Shown: in pieces, positions 45,579 to 54,839 of the stretch
Position numbering within the stretch: the first letter of the stretch is position 1
Layout of the letters: every line of letters starts with the position of its first letter
Translations under genes and position numbers: made by a program
Assembly: GCF_007752135.1 (NCBI RefSeq)
Contig: NZ_CP036298.1
Location: forward strand, 8,052,501-8,116,500
DNA from: Aureliella helgolandensis
GTDB lineage: Bacteria > Planctomycetota > Planctomycetia > Pirellulales > Pirellulaceae
DNA: 64,000 nt
Direction of reading: 5' to 3'
The notes under the pieces: generated by a model
Seen by the model: only the letters and a program-made list of their open reading frames with translations
The model's database searches: none
What the model was told of the DNA's origin: nothing

Positions 45579-46837
45579 TGAAGCGATTCTAAAAACTTCA
45601 CAAACGCATCCTGCTGGTTGCGAACTAACTCGGCATCGCCCTTGAGTTTAACGAATAGCGATTCGCCACTTTTCCAGGGGATATCGGCGACCAAGATCGA
45701 TTGTTTCTCCTCAGTCTCGCTTCCGTCAATCGTGTAGTAGGAAGCGTCAATCTCATGTACCTGCACCTGCTCGGCTGACTCCAGGATTTCCCGCTTGAGC
45801 TCTTCAGTTGTCTCAACAGAAACTTGCCCCATCCAAATTCCAATGTTCGCATCAATACTTCCGCCAGCCGCAATGACAGTCACTTCCGCTGTCGACGAAT
45901 CTTGCTCGATCGTAAAGGCGGCGCGGCGCATGCCGGAAGCGGCAATCTCCGACCATCCCTCAGGCACATCGTACTGCAAATCGCTACTACTCTTCGCAAC
46001 CGGAGGCTTCTCAGCCGGCGCTTCACCTACCGACTCGGCAGTTGGACTAGGAGCCTCGTCCTCGGCCATATCCGCTTGGGAACGCGTCGGTTCTGCTGCC
46101 GTCGCCTCCTCGTTGGCGGACGTGGAATGTGGCGAGGCGACCTCGGCTGCTGCCGGAGGAGTCGCTCCCATGCGGTTCATGAAGGGACCACCCCCCATTC
46201 CGCCACTGCCACGACCAATGAGACTCACCCAATACGCTTTCGCCGCACCTTCGGACAACTCGGGAAGCTCCTCAAGCTCACTCGACATGGCATCCCATCC
46301 TTGGCTGGCCAAGGACAATTGTCCACGCCAACGATTGACGTTGATGACCACGTAATCTTTCCAGCCAGCGTCCTCGAGGGCGTCAGGAGATACGGGCAAC
46401 TGAGTCACCGTCGCTTCGACATCGCCGGAAGGTGCAATAATTCTGGCGTAGGTGATCCCGCGTTCGATCTTTTCCGTCCACCCCTCTTCGAGCTGCCAAG
46501 TTGGAATTCCCGATTCGCCAAACCCGACCGATGTGACCGTGCGATGGAAGGCCTCGCGTTGCTCTTCCACCTTGGCGACATCACCCGTCAACTTGAAGAA
46601 CCAAGCGGTACTTCCATGCGGCACAATCGCTGCCAACATCTGCTTTTCAGTCATCGATGCAGGCGACTTGGCAGACACCGGCTTGCGATTCGTATCGGAT
46701 TTCGCAACCTGGTAGGTACGAATTTCGATATCCTCACCACACCCCGCCAGGCAACACAATACTGCCAAGCAAACCAGCTGGAGGATTTTCTGCGGCGGGG
46801 CAAACGGCATTCTAGATTCAGATACGTTGTTCAACAT
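45572..46837 (-). CDS. Lipoprotein of unknown function with two related domains
   Basis: 421 residues with a lipoprotein signal ending LAGC (Cys about 33). Two regions look alike: STAWFFKLTGDVAKVEEQRE with AFHRTV at about 70-100, and SLFVKLKGDAELVRNQQDAF with VKFLESL at the C-terminus, each associated with a block of the form GW(S/T)E followed by beta strands. Between them is a low-complexity Ala/Glu/Ser linker (about 205-275). So it seems an internal duplication with a flexible joint. It heads the operon with the ResB-CcsA fusion (7-bp overlap), suggesting a role in haem delivery or cytochrome c assembly at the membrane, but nothing in the sequence proves this. Confidence 0.78.
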   Translation of the reverse strand: MLNNVSESRMPFAPPQKILQLVCLAVLCCLAGCGEDIEIRTYQVAKSDTNRKPVSAKSPASMTEKQMLAAIVPHGSTAWFFKLTGDVAKVEEQREAFHRTVTSVGFGESGIPTWQLEEGWTEKIERGITYARIIAPSGDVEATVTQLPVSPDALEDAGWKDYVVINVNRWRGQLSLASQGWDAMSSELEELPELSEGAAKAYWVSLIGRGSGGMGGGPFMNRMGATPPAAAEVASPHSTSANEEATAAEPTRSQADMAEDEAPSPTAESVGEAPAEKPPVAKSSSDLQYDVPEGWSEIAASGMRRAAFTIEQDSSTAEVTVIAAGGSIDANIGIWMGQVSVETTEELKREILESAEQVQVHEIDASYYTIDGSETEEKQSILVADIPWKSGESLFVKLKGDAELVRNQQDAFVKFLESLQW

Positions 46838-47386
46838 ACTTAAACAGTTGTCTTTTCGTTCAATTGCCAGGAAGGACCTTGAGGACTACGCTCATTCTAC
46901 GATGCACACTGCGTTCTGGGCATCCTCATTGAGAATCGCCACGGCTGCGCAACCACAGACGTTGCACATTGAATTGTCTACCAAGGGGCCTTTTCGGTAA
47001 ATATTGGGGTGAGCAGGAGCACTGGAGTGGGGATTTGCAACACGCGCTGTCGGGCGAGCCACCGCTTCAACTTGGCGTCGCGGGGGAATGGGTGCCAACT
47101 TATCAAGAGGCGCACCCGATCCTTAAGGCAACGCATCACTGGGCTCTAGACTTCAATTTGGACTGGAGCACAGGTTGGGTGGGGCAGTAAGCGGGTCTGC
47201 TACGTCGAGGTGGGGTGGGTCGTTTTCGAGGTGGGAATAGCTGTCTTGCCGCCGACTCTGTCCGTCTTGTCTATAGATTAGCGTGTTTGAATCGACATTG
47301 TCTCGCTTCAAGGGGAACGATTCATCCTTTTCGGACAAATTGCCACAGGTCGCGCGGGCGGACCTACCCACCCAGCAACCCCCGCA
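46838..47386. other. Intergenic region with a cysteine-rich micro-ORF
   Basis: About 550 bp. A minus-strand ATG at 46969 opens 25 codons (MCNVCGCAAVAILNEDAQNA then VCIVE) ending at 46892. The N-terminal MCNVCGC recalls metal-binding leaders, but there is no clear ribosome site or family, and it may be chance. Nothing else was recognised. Confidence 0.35.
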
Positions 47387-47842
47387 CTAGCGAGGCTGCC
47401 ACTGCAAACCACTACTTCCAGTGGTTGCTCCGGCACCGTCAGCCCCAGAGTTGCCGTACGCGTTGCCGGGGAAAGAAGAGAGCGATCCCGGTAGCGAGGG
47501 AACGTAATTGGAATTGAGCTGCGACAGTCGCCCCCCACCCGCTTGGTACTGCAGGGCAAGTTGCTTTTCGGTCTGAGCCACCCGTTCCTCGAGCATTCGA
47601 TTGGACTGAGCCAGTTGATCAGCGCGATCCCGCTGCGAGCGAAACTCGGACAGCAGCCGATCATTCTCGCTTTGGAGCTGCTTGACGAGAGCCCCTTTGC
47701 CCAAGCTACTGCAACCGCTGGCACCACCGAGCAGAGGGACAAACAGACTGCATAGCCAGAGAATCCGGCCGGAGCGAGCCAAGCGTCCACGGCTGACCGG
47801 CACACGAAACCGCAGTTTCCAATGTTCCACAGTTTGATTCAC
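47387..47842 (-). CDS. Putative coiled-coil lipoprotein
   Basis: 151 residues from a GTG at 47842 with GGAGG 10 bp upstream. Residues about 25-45 form a signal (ILWLCSLFVPLLGGAS ending in GC), with a lipobox-like GASGC. The mature part is a short coiled coil (ALVKQLQSENDRLLSEFRSQ, ADQLAQSNRMLEERVAQTEK) then a Gly/Ser/Asn-rich tail. It could be an outer-membrane spacer or a subunit of an envelope complex. No family recognised; downstream of the tail-anchored helix-turn-helix gene on the same strand. Confidence 0.7.
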   Translation of the reverse strand: MNQTVEHWKLRFRVPVSRGRLARSGRILWLCSLFVPLLGGASGCSSLGKGALVKQLQSENDRLLSEFRSQRDRADQLAQSNRMLEERVAQTEKQLALQYQAGGGRLSQLNSNYVPSLPGSLSSFPGNAYGNSGADGAGATTGSSGLQWQPR

Positions 47843-47976
47843 GGGGTGCAGCCTCCATACCTACGAAACACTGCCCCGCATTCCTTCCATGGATGCCTTT
47901 GTTTCCCCAAGTTCACCTGGGTCCAAGGGACAGTGTTCACACGCTATCAAATTTGCCAATCCAGGCCTAGAGCGAT

Positions 47977-49338
47977 CTACTTGCCACCCACGGCACTCAC
48001 CAACGTCTCGGTGAAACCACTGGTCAGCGAACTTCCCTCTCCAGCCCAAGCCCACATATTGCGGACGACATCGCTCACCAAAATTCCCGACAAGCACATG
48101 AGCATTAGAATGCCGAGCAAGCTCAGAACTTCCAACAGGTTGTAGGGGACTTCAGGGGCACCCGTCACGACCGCAGCGCCCGCTGGAGCAACTTCGCCAA
48201 ACCCTTCCGAGCCATCATCGAAGCTGCCGACCGCATCCCCATCGCCAAACGCGTCGAAGCCATCATCGGGCAGCGCTACCGCTGCATCGCCGAATTCGGT
48301 CGAATCCTCCAGCTCGATAACCTGCGATCCACTGTCATCGTCTACTTCCAACGCACCGGAGGCCGACGACAACTGAAACTCTTCATCTTGCTGAAAATCC
48401 ACAGCTGAACCACCCGACGAGGGGCTCTGAACGTCCGAGCCCTCAACGGCCAAGTCGAGTCCAGAAATACCGCTGGCAGCCAAATCCAACGGCTCATCTT
48501 CCAATGAGATTCCACTGTCCGAAGGGCTCATCAAATTGATGCCACTGTCGTTTCCGAGCGCCAGGTCGCTGCCGCCGCTCAGGACCAAATCGCCGTCATC
48601 GGCCAGTTCCAAGTCGCTGCCCTGCAAATCCATCAGCCCCGACTCAATTGCCGGATCGCTATCCCCCTGAATCAAATCATCACTGGCGGCCAAGCTCAAC
48701 TCGGAATCACCCGCCAAGACGTTGGAGGCGTCAGATCCGGGGGCCAAGTCCAGCGAATCGGAACCCGAAAGCGGAATATCACTCCCCGAGGAACCCCCCA
48801 ACAATCCTAGGTCCGATCCCGCCAATTCAACGTCGCTGCCCACCGAGGAACCCGTTCCAGATCCCGCATCCGAGGCCGCAGCTAGGAGATCGTCGCCGTC
48901 TTCTACCGACAGCGACAACTCGTCATCATCATCGTCGTCAGCAGCTAACTGCAACTCCTTGCCCTCGTCCGCCGGCGGTTGTGGAGCATCGGGAGCTTTG
49001 CTGACTAAACGCACATCGCTTCCAGAACTGGGATCAGCCACCACGGAGACATCGCTATCGACCCCAGCTCCATCGTCACCGGCCAACAAATCGCTACCTA
49101 CGGAACTCCCCAACCCAAGCTCCGAACCCGACATGAGAATCGAGGAGCCAGCGGGGTCTTCGTCGAGGGCTCCGCCTGCCATTTCACTGGCCACGCGCTC
49201 AATTTCCGTCGGCTTGAACTTCCAACTACCACCGTCGCGGTAACCAAATATTTCACCGCGCGAGAGCATCTCAACTAACGCATCTGCATTGACGCCAAGT
49301 TTCTTGGCAGCCTCTTCAAGCGGAACGAAATTGGACAT
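47977..49338 (-). CDS. Tail-anchored protein with N-terminal helix-turn-helix domain and acidic repeats
   Basis: About 453 residues from the ATG at 49338, which has AGGAG 12 bp upstream. Residues 3-55 are an excisionase/MerR-like helix-turn-helix (FVPLEEAAKKLGVNADALVE, FGYRDGGSWKFKPTEIERVA). The next 350 residues are very acidic and serine-rich with a loose repeat around SDL.L and SGS, without predicted fold. One transmembrane segment lies near the C-terminus (LLEVLSLLGILMLMCLSGIL). So the DNA-binding-like domain would be in the cytoplasm, tethered to the membrane by a long flexible acidic linker. The acid stretch might mimic DNA or keep the domain off DNA. Function unknown; similar architectures occur in planctomycetes. 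Confidence 0.8.
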   Translation of the reverse strand: MSNFVPLEEAAKKLGVNADALVEMLSRGEIFGYRDGGSWKFKPTEIERVASEMAGGALDEDPAGSSILMSGSELGLGSSVGSDLLAGDDGAGVDSDVSVVADPSSGSDVRLVSKAPDAPQPPADEGKELQLAADDDDDDELSLSVEDGDDLLAAASDAGSGTGSSVGSDVELAGSDLGLLGGSSGSDIPLSGSDSLDLAPGSDASNVLAGDSELSLAASDDLIQGDSDPAIESGLMDLQGSDLELADDGDLVLSGGSDLALGNDSGINLMSPSDSGISLEDEPLDLAASGISGLDLAVEGSDVQSPSSGGSAVDFQQDEEFQLSSASGALEVDDDSGSQVIELEDSTEFGDAAVALPDDGFDAFGDGDAVGSFDDGSEGFGEVAPAGAAVVTGAPEVPYNLLEVLSLLGILMLMCLSGILVSDVVRNMWAWAGEGSSLTSGFTETLVSAVGGK

Positions 49339-49645
49339 GCTAATGCGAACTCCTAAGGTCGATGGGCGACAGGCCGCAGGCAAATCCACTTGCCAAAACG
49401 TTCATCCGATGAACTACTACGACAGAAAGTCAATGAAAAGCGTTGGTAATTCTGCTCAGCGACAAGCAGCGAGTAATTGCCATCACTGCGAGAGCTCCCG
49501 AACTCCCGCCAGTAACTTATCTATAGTAACTAAAGCTCCTGAAGAAACGAAACCCTTTGATCGTTAAATTCTCTATCAGGGGGCAGGTAGTTCAACCGAA
49601 TATAACGCCCCTAACACCCACAACGGCACAAACCGCCCAAAAGAG
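49339..49645. other. Intergenic region
   Basis: About 300 bp between two minus-strand genes with no coding frame or hairpin of note; it should contain the promoter of the tail-anchored helix-turn-helix gene. Confidence 0.4.
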
Positions 49646-49999
49646 CTAGGGTTTAACTTGCCGCAGTTCACTTGGGAGTGGCGAAGTTGCGTTGAATTCT
49701 TCCATCTGCAGATCGAGCGCCAAATTGCGGACACTTCGCAGCTGCAACTTCCCCTGCGTCGGCTCGACCTGGTAGACCGCCATCGTCGTGTGCCGCGTAT
49801 CCAGCACGATCAATTGCTGGGTACCGTTGGGCAGATTGCTAGAGACCATCTGCACCTCGCCACCGTTTCCCGCCGAGTAGCCTGGCGTCTGGCTGGCCAC
49901 CTGCGCAGGAGCATGGATGACAAAGTAGGCAATGCAGCCCACCAGTGAAACAAATAGACACTTCCCTAACCAGTCGCTCATCGGTCGTTTACTTTCCAT
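49646..49999 (-). CDS. Small membrane-anchored protein of unknown function
   Basis: About 117 residues from the ATG at 49999 (the frame is open to a GTG at 50059). MESKRPMSDWLGKCLFVSLV leads into a membrane helix (about 11-27) and then a beta-rich extracytoplasmic domain containing NGTQQLIVLDTRHTTMAVYQ and QGKLQLRSVRNLALDLQME. No catalytic motif or family recognised. Divergent from the ExbB-like cluster across a roughly 400-bp gap. Confidence 0.65.
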   Translation of the reverse strand: MESKRPMSDWLGKCLFVSLVGCIAYFVIHAPAQVASQTPGYSAGNGGEVQMVSSNLPNGTQQLIVLDTRHTTMAVYQVEPTQGKLQLRSVRNLALDLQMEEFNATSPLPSELRQVKP

Positions 50000-50059
50000 T
50001 CGCAGATTGAAACTTGCTTGGCCTCTGGCTGCTATTTCTAATACGCTTGGCTTGGACAC

Positions 50060-50384
50060 TTCAAGAGCAACTCATTCACCCTCCGCACCTTGTCCCGCAG
50101 CCCAGCACGGCGTGTTCGCGAGTTCCGCGCAGCGTGGATTTGCTATCAACGCTGCTTGGAAAGTCGTGGATTTTCTCCTTACATCCCCAACTCCCCTCCA
50201 TATTCGCCTGGACGCGAGACAAGCGGTTTACCACAATCCGCGATGAACCCCAAAATTGGGAACTAGTGCATCGTCCACAATAAAAAGCATGGATTGGCGT
50301 CGCAGCGCATCCCTGGTCTACGCGAGTGCCCGATTTCGTCCACTACCGCAGGATTGAAGATGGGCGCAGCACTAGTTAGATAAT
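50060..50384. other. Intergenic region between divergent genes
   Basis: About 325 bp (up to 418 if the GTG start at 50418 is right). No gene; it must carry the promoter of the ExbB-like operon, but no clear -35/-10 was found. Confidence 0.4.
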
Positions 50385-50417
50385 TTGTCGAATCGCTACA
50401 AGGAAGTGGTGACACAC

Positions 50418-51824
50418 GTGAATCAACATCGTCGTGCAAAAAGGGAAAGCTACGCGCTCTCCCTACCGCCGGTATTGCTGTTTGGCTCAATCGCCGCTCT
50501 CACCTTTTTCGGCTTGATCTTCGCTGGCCCACTCGATTTTGCCATCCTGCATCGCTACTGCTTAAGTCACCCTGTAGCGGTGACGAGCGTATCGCTCTTT
50601 TTCGTGGGCTTGGCGGGACTGACCATCAAGTGGTATCAAGTCACCGTGCAGTCCAAGCTGACGTCGAAGGCCGCACAGACCCTTCAGAGATTACTGGTCG
50701 ACGGCGAAGACATCGCCGCTTCACAGCGCCCCGAATGGCTGGCCGCCAGCTGGCAAGCGCAACCAGCCAAGATTCAACACAGTTGGTTTGGGAATCGGAT
50801 ATCGCGGGTCATCGAGCTGCAAATCAATCGCGGACGTCGGCACCAACTGGAAGCGGATTTGAAATCCCTATCCGAGGCCGACGCGGATCGCCAACACGAG
50901 AGCTACAGCCTACTGCGCATCATCCACTGGGCTATGCCCATGCTGGGCTTTCTAGGGACCGTCCTTGGCATCTCTCAGACTCTGGGGCAGCTCGACACCA
51001 AGATGCTGGCTACCCAGCAGCAAGATGCGATGAACCAGTTGACGGCGGGGTTGTACGTCGCCTTCGATACCACCGCCATCGCGTTGATTCTGACGGTGGT
51101 CTCCATGTTTCTTCAGTTCGGTATCAGCCGACTGGAAATGAATTTGCTGAACCGCATCGACTCGGACTCCGGGGATGGCCTGATCGGCTATCTGTCGGAT
51201 GACCCGCTCGATTCGCAAATCGCACTCATGGAACCCCTGCGAGAACTCTCCACCAACCTCTTGCAAGCCGTACAACAGTTGACCGAAGAGCAAGCCGCAA
51301 TCTGGGGACGCTCGATGTCGGAGAGTTTCCGCCACTGGAAATCCTGGAGCGAAGATGCCTCCCAACGCATCGAATCGGAAATTGGCAATCGCGTCGGGGA
51401 ATCGCTGCAGCGCCACGTGAGTGATCTTCAACGCATTCAGGATGAAGGCAACCGACAAGTGGACCTACGGTTGCAGCAGTGGCAAACGACCCTCAGCGAT
51501 CAAGCTCGACAACTACAAAACCAGCAAAAGGAAATCATTCGCCAAACCGACACGATGCACAAGCTTTCGGAGTCGGTGGTCGATCTACGCGGCTTGGAAG
51601 AGACGGTCCACGACAGCGTTGCCCGCATGGAGAATGTAACTCGGATCGAAGAGGCCTCGCTGTGCATTGGCGAAGCGGTTGCGGTGCTCGCTACCACCCT
51701 GGAGCGTGCTGGCGCCTTCCGCACTCCGACACGCCCGCGGATGGCTAAAAAGGAGGAAGCCCCTCCAGAGACACACGCCGATGACAGCCAGCCTGCCACC
51801 CCATCACAAAGGAAGGCCGCATGA
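50418..51824 (+). CDS. MotA/TolQ/ExbB proton channel family protein with long coiled-coil tail
   Basis: About 468 residues from a GTG at 50418 with AGGAAG 11 bp upstream; a TTG at 50385 is the more upstream alternative. Four membrane helices: about 15-40, 55-78, then the conserved pair 166-190 (LRIIHWAMPMLGFLGTVLGI) and 212-240 (LYVAFDTTAIALILTVVSMF). This pair matches the pore-forming helices of ExbB/TolQ/MotA, with the Thr and Gly residues that line the proton path. The last 220 residues are coiled coil (RIQDEGNRQVDLRLQQWQTT), much longer than in ExbB. It overlaps the next gene by 4 bp and should form a stator with the two ExbD-like proteins that follow. Confidence 0.88.
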   Translation: MNQHRRAKRESYALSLPPVLLFGSIAALTFFGLIFAGPLDFAILHRYCLSHPVAVTSVSLFFVGLAGLTIKWYQVTVQSKLTSKAAQTLQRLLVDGEDIAASQRPEWLAASWQAQPAKIQHSWFGNRISRVIELQINRGRRHQLEADLKSLSEADADRQHESYSLLRIIHWAMPMLGFLGTVLGISQTLGQLDTKMLATQQQDAMNQLTAGLYVAFDTTAIALILTVVSMFLQFGISRLEMNLLNRIDSDSGDGLIGYLSDDPLDSQIALMEPLRELSTNLLQAVQQLTEEQAAIWGRSMSESFRHWKSWSEDASQRIESEIGNRVGESLQRHVSDLQRIQDEGNRQVDLRLQQWQTTLSDQARQLQNQQKEIIRQTDTMHKLSESVVDLRGLEETVHDSVARMENVTRIEEASLCIGEAVAVLATTLERAGAFRTPTRPRMAKKEEAPPETHADDSQPATPSQRKAA

Positions 51825-53836
51825 GCAGTGCACGCCGCCAGCGTGACTCCGTTGCTCCCTCCCTGTTCCCATTTCTCGCAGTCCTGCTGTGCACGATGGG
51901 TGCATTGGTCTTGATATTGATGCTGATTGTGGCTGGTGCACAAGCCTCCGCAACCCAAGTCATCACCGAACAGCAAGAGCAGGTCGAAGAGATCGAAAGC
52001 CAAATTACGCTCGCCCGTAGAGCTTTCGAAAAACAACTCTCAGGCGGCAGAATCGAACTCGAAAAAAAGCGGCTTCATCTCCAGCACCTGGAGAACCATA
52101 TTCAAGAGTTGCTGGAAGAGCTGGCACACCTGCAGCGCACCGCAGAGCTGATGGATGAGGAGTCTCAGGAAGAGCAAGCCGAGCAGGAATCGATCACCCA
52201 GGCGATTACTGAACTCGAAAAACAACTGGCCGATGCGCACAAGAAACTGGAACAAAAGCTCGACAAGCCCGATGGCGATAAACCGATCTTTGCCATCATC
52301 CCTTACGACGGCCCCAATGGCACGCACCGCCGCCCCATCTACCTCGAATGCACAGAGCAGGGTTTGATCATCCAGCCCGAAGGACTGTTGGTCTCGGTCG
52401 ATGACCTCCAACCTCCCTACGGACCAGGCAACCCGCTCGACGCGGCTCTGCGCACCATTCGCTCAACCTACGTACCCGAGAATCACGCCGTCACCAGCAC
52501 TGCCTACCCACTGCTGGTCGTGCGTCCCTCAGGCATTCGTACCTATTCACTAGCGCGATCTGCGATGAACGCCTGGGATGACCAGTTTGGCTACGAACTG
52601 GTGGACGAAGAACTCGAATTGGTCTTCCCAGCTGGAGAGCCTGGGCTGCGAGCAAAGATTGCCAGTGCCATTGAACTGGCGCGGGAGCGACAAGCGGCTT
52701 TGGTAATGGCCATGCCACGCAAATTTCGCCAACAGTACCGCGACAACTCCTCAGGTTCTAGCGGCAGTGCTTCCAGTGGCTCAGGCAGCTCCGATCCGAT
52801 GAGCTCCGGCTACCAAGGCGGGCTGCCTACCGGGGACTCCCGCGAGGGCGCACCGGGCGAGCGAGGCGGCTACGCACTCAATGGTTCTAACTCGGCTTCA
52901 GGACAAAACTCTTCAGCGGGAGGCTCGGGCGGCTATGGTTTCGCGCAGAGTGAAATCGGTACTGCATCGGAAAATCGCAATGATGGCGTGGTGACCGAAG
53001 CATCCCTGTTTGCGGCCAATCATTCTGGAGATACCGCAGACTACTCGGGCAATTCCGCAGCCGGAGTTGCTGCGGGACAGGGAGCATCCTCGTTCTTCGG
53101 AGACAACCAATACAGCGGTGTCGGGCAGACCGGCCAAGACCTCTTGAACCAGCCAGCAGGCGCGAGCGCCGCCGGCGGCCAAACCGGCAACTCCTCTGCC
53201 GGAGCAGCGGGACAATCGACGGCTGCAGCGGGTACCGGAGGCGGTTCCTCCGCTCAGTCGACCTCCTCGGGTGGCAACCAAGTCGCCCTGCCTAGCTTTG
53301 GCATGCGCACCAGCTCGACCGGCGCTCCTGGCGGGCAGCCGCCCACTGGGCCAAGCTCTACCGATGAAGCAACCGCTTCCGGCGGCTCCTACTCGGGAGG
53401 AAGCTCCAGCCCAACCAACGGACCGACATCCGGCTCGAATCCTCCTCCCACGGCAGGCGGACAAGGCTCCAGCTCGTCCCGCCCCGTAGCCGCCCACCGC
53501 GGGCGCGACTGGGCTTGGTCCCAAGGCCCCCCTACACAAACACCCGTGGTCAGGAACATCCGCGTGGTCTGCTATGAAGATCGCTGGGTAATCCTGGCCG
53601 ACCCGAGCAGCGGCAGCTCCGAAACCTCGATCTCGATGGATAGCAGCCCGCAACAACGCGCCGAATCTCTCGCCAAACTAATTCAAAAACGCGTGGAAGG
53701 CTGGGGCATCGCACTCACCTCCGGCTACTGGAAACCGGTGCTCGTTGTCGACGTGGCTCCCAATGCCGATTGGCGATTCGAGCAACTCACCAGACTATTC
53801 GAAGGCAGCGGGCTCGACGTACGCCGCGCCCCGTAG
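51821..53836 (+). CDS. ExbD-like membrane protein lacking the conserved Asp, with coiled coil and Ser/Gly-rich linker
   Basis: 671 residues. The N-terminus SLFPFLAVLLCTMGALVLIL has the position and shape of an ExbD/MotB helix (about 14-38), but where these proteins have the proton-carrying Asp (for example FIDV) this has Ala. A coiled coil follows (about 45-150; HLQHLENHIQELLEELAHLQ), then a globular region with RRPIYLECTEQGLIIQPEGL, a 250-residue low-complexity Ser/Gly/Ala stretch (about 305-560), and a C-terminal domain (NIRVVCYEDRWVILADPSSG and PVLVVDVAPNADWRFEQLTR). It overlaps the ExbB-like gene (ATGA) and precedes a second ExbD-like gene by 28 bp. Planctomycete-type protein of unknown role, ending in CCCCGTAGC. 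Confidence 0.8.
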   Translation: MSSARRQRDSVAPSLFPFLAVLLCTMGALVLILMLIVAGAQASATQVITEQQEQVEEIESQITLARRAFEKQLSGGRIELEKKRLHLQHLENHIQELLEELAHLQRTAELMDEESQEEQAEQESITQAITELEKQLADAHKKLEQKLDKPDGDKPIFAIIPYDGPNGTHRRPIYLECTEQGLIIQPEGLLVSVDDLQPPYGPGNPLDAALRTIRSTYVPENHAVTSTAYPLLVVRPSGIRTYSLARSAMNAWDDQFGYELVDEELELVFPAGEPGLRAKIASAIELARERQAALVMAMPRKFRQQYRDNSSGSSGSASSGSGSSDPMSSGYQGGLPTGDSREGAPGERGGYALNGSNSASGQNSSAGGSGGYGFAQSEIGTASENRNDGVVTEASLFAANHSGDTADYSGNSAAGVAAGQGASSFFGDNQYSGVGQTGQDLLNQPAGASAAGGQTGNSSAGAAGQSTAAAGTGGGSSAQSTSSGGNQVALPSFGMRTSSTGAPGGQPPTGPSSTDEATASGGSYSGGSSSPTNGPTSGSNPPPTAGGQGSSSSRPVAAHRGRDWAWSQGPPTQTPVVRNIRVVCYEDRWVILADPSSGSSETSISMDSSPQQRAESLAKLIQKRVEGWGIALTSGYWKPVLVVDVAPNADWRFEQLTRLFEGSGLDVRRAP

Positions 53837-53864
53837 CAATCCCCATTTAAGTTGACCGCCGATA

Positions 53865-54839
53865 ATGCGACGCAGACACCGCCAAGATGATATCTCCGTA
53901 GGTGAGGATTCGTTCCTTGATACGACGGCAAACCTTGTCGGAATTCTCATCATCCTGGTCGTGGTCATTGGCACTAAAACCAAAATGGATGCCGATGAGT
54001 ACAGCCGGCAACTGAGCGCTCCGGAGCCATCAGCCAGCGCCCTGCAAACCGCCTCTGAAGCCAACTCGATCCAACAAGCTCTGGTCAAACAGTCGATCCA
54101 ATTGCAAGAGCACGAGCTGGAATCCCGTTTTCGCAAGCTCGAGAGGGATCGACTGCTGCAGTTGGTCGCCATGACGCGAGAAACCGTCGAAGAGCGGCTG
54201 GAGGAAACCGATGCAGAAAAGCGGCAGGAGATTGACAAACGCCAGGAATTGGAAGAGCTCGAATCGAAGCTCAAGGATGTCGCTGAGCAGATGGGTTCCG
54301 CCGAGGAAAAGGAACGTCCCAAAATCATCCTAGAACATCTACCGACCCCCATGGCGAAAACAGTCTTCAGTCGCGAAATGCACATTGAACTGAAGGAGGG
54401 GAACATTACCGTTATCCCCTGGGATCGCCTCGTCTCCATCCTAAAAGAACAAGTTCCGTTGGCAGCTCGACGCAATTCCTCACGCAACGGTTTGCATGAA
54501 ACCCTGGGACCGGTCGGAGGTTTCATGATGGAGTACTGGATGAATGCCATTCCGGGTGGATTCGAACTGCAGCGGTTTGAGCTGGAAACCGTCGCAGATG
54601 CGCCGACGGAATCGCTCGCCAAAGCCCTGTCGACCGGGGGACGCTTGCAGCTAGAACTGGCGAGCCGCAATCCGGCAGAAACCGTCATCACCGTGTGGGT
54701 TTACCCCGACTCCTTCGCCACCTTCCAACAGCTCAAAAATGCGTTGTTCCAACAAGGCTTTTTGACCGCTGCCCGGCCACTCCCCCCGGGAGTGCGCATC
54801 GGGGCTTCTCCCCAGGGCACCCGCAGCTCGGCGCAATAG
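53865..54839 (+). CDS. ExbD-like membrane protein with conserved Asp and coiled coil
   Basis: 324 residues. The single N-terminal helix SFLDTTANLVGILIILVVVI (about 16-36) carries an Asp exactly where ExbD/TolR/MotB carry the proton-accepting residue (FLD). A charged coiled coil follows (about 60-145; EERLEETDAEKRQEIDKRQE), then an extracytoplasmic domain (GGRLQLELASRNPAETVITV, FATFQQLKNALFQQG) whose end resembles the periplasmic domain of the preceding gene product. With the ExbB-like and Asp-less ExbD-like proteins it makes a three-gene cluster resembling a proton-driven stator. No TonB, flagellar or Tol partner is nearby, so what it powers is unknown. Confidence 0.85.
   Translation: MRRRHRQDDISVGEDSFLDTTANLVGILIILVVVIGTKTKMDADEYSRQLSAPEPSASALQTASEANSIQQALVKQSIQLQEHELESRFRKLERDRLLQLVAMTRETVEERLEETDAEKRQEIDKRQELEELESKLKDVAEQMGSAEEKERPKIILEHLPTPMAKTVFSREMHIELKEGNITVIPWDRLVSILKEQVPLAARRNSSRNGLHETLGPVGGFMMEYWMNAIPGGFELQRFELETVADAPTESLAKALSTGGRLQLELASRNPAETVITVWVYPDSFATFQQLKNALFQQGFLTAARPLPPGVRIGASPQGTRSSAQ

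Noticed and set aside
45824-46843. 339-codon plus-strand frame opposite the lipoprotein gene
   Set aside because: Arg/His-rich shadow with no domain; the minus strand encodes a clear lipoprotein signal and overlaps ccsBA.
50418-54839. Zorya anti-phage system
   Set aside because: The ZorA/ZorB resemblance is limited to MotA/ExbB and ExbD-like membrane parts; no ZorC, ZorD or ZorE type gene follows.
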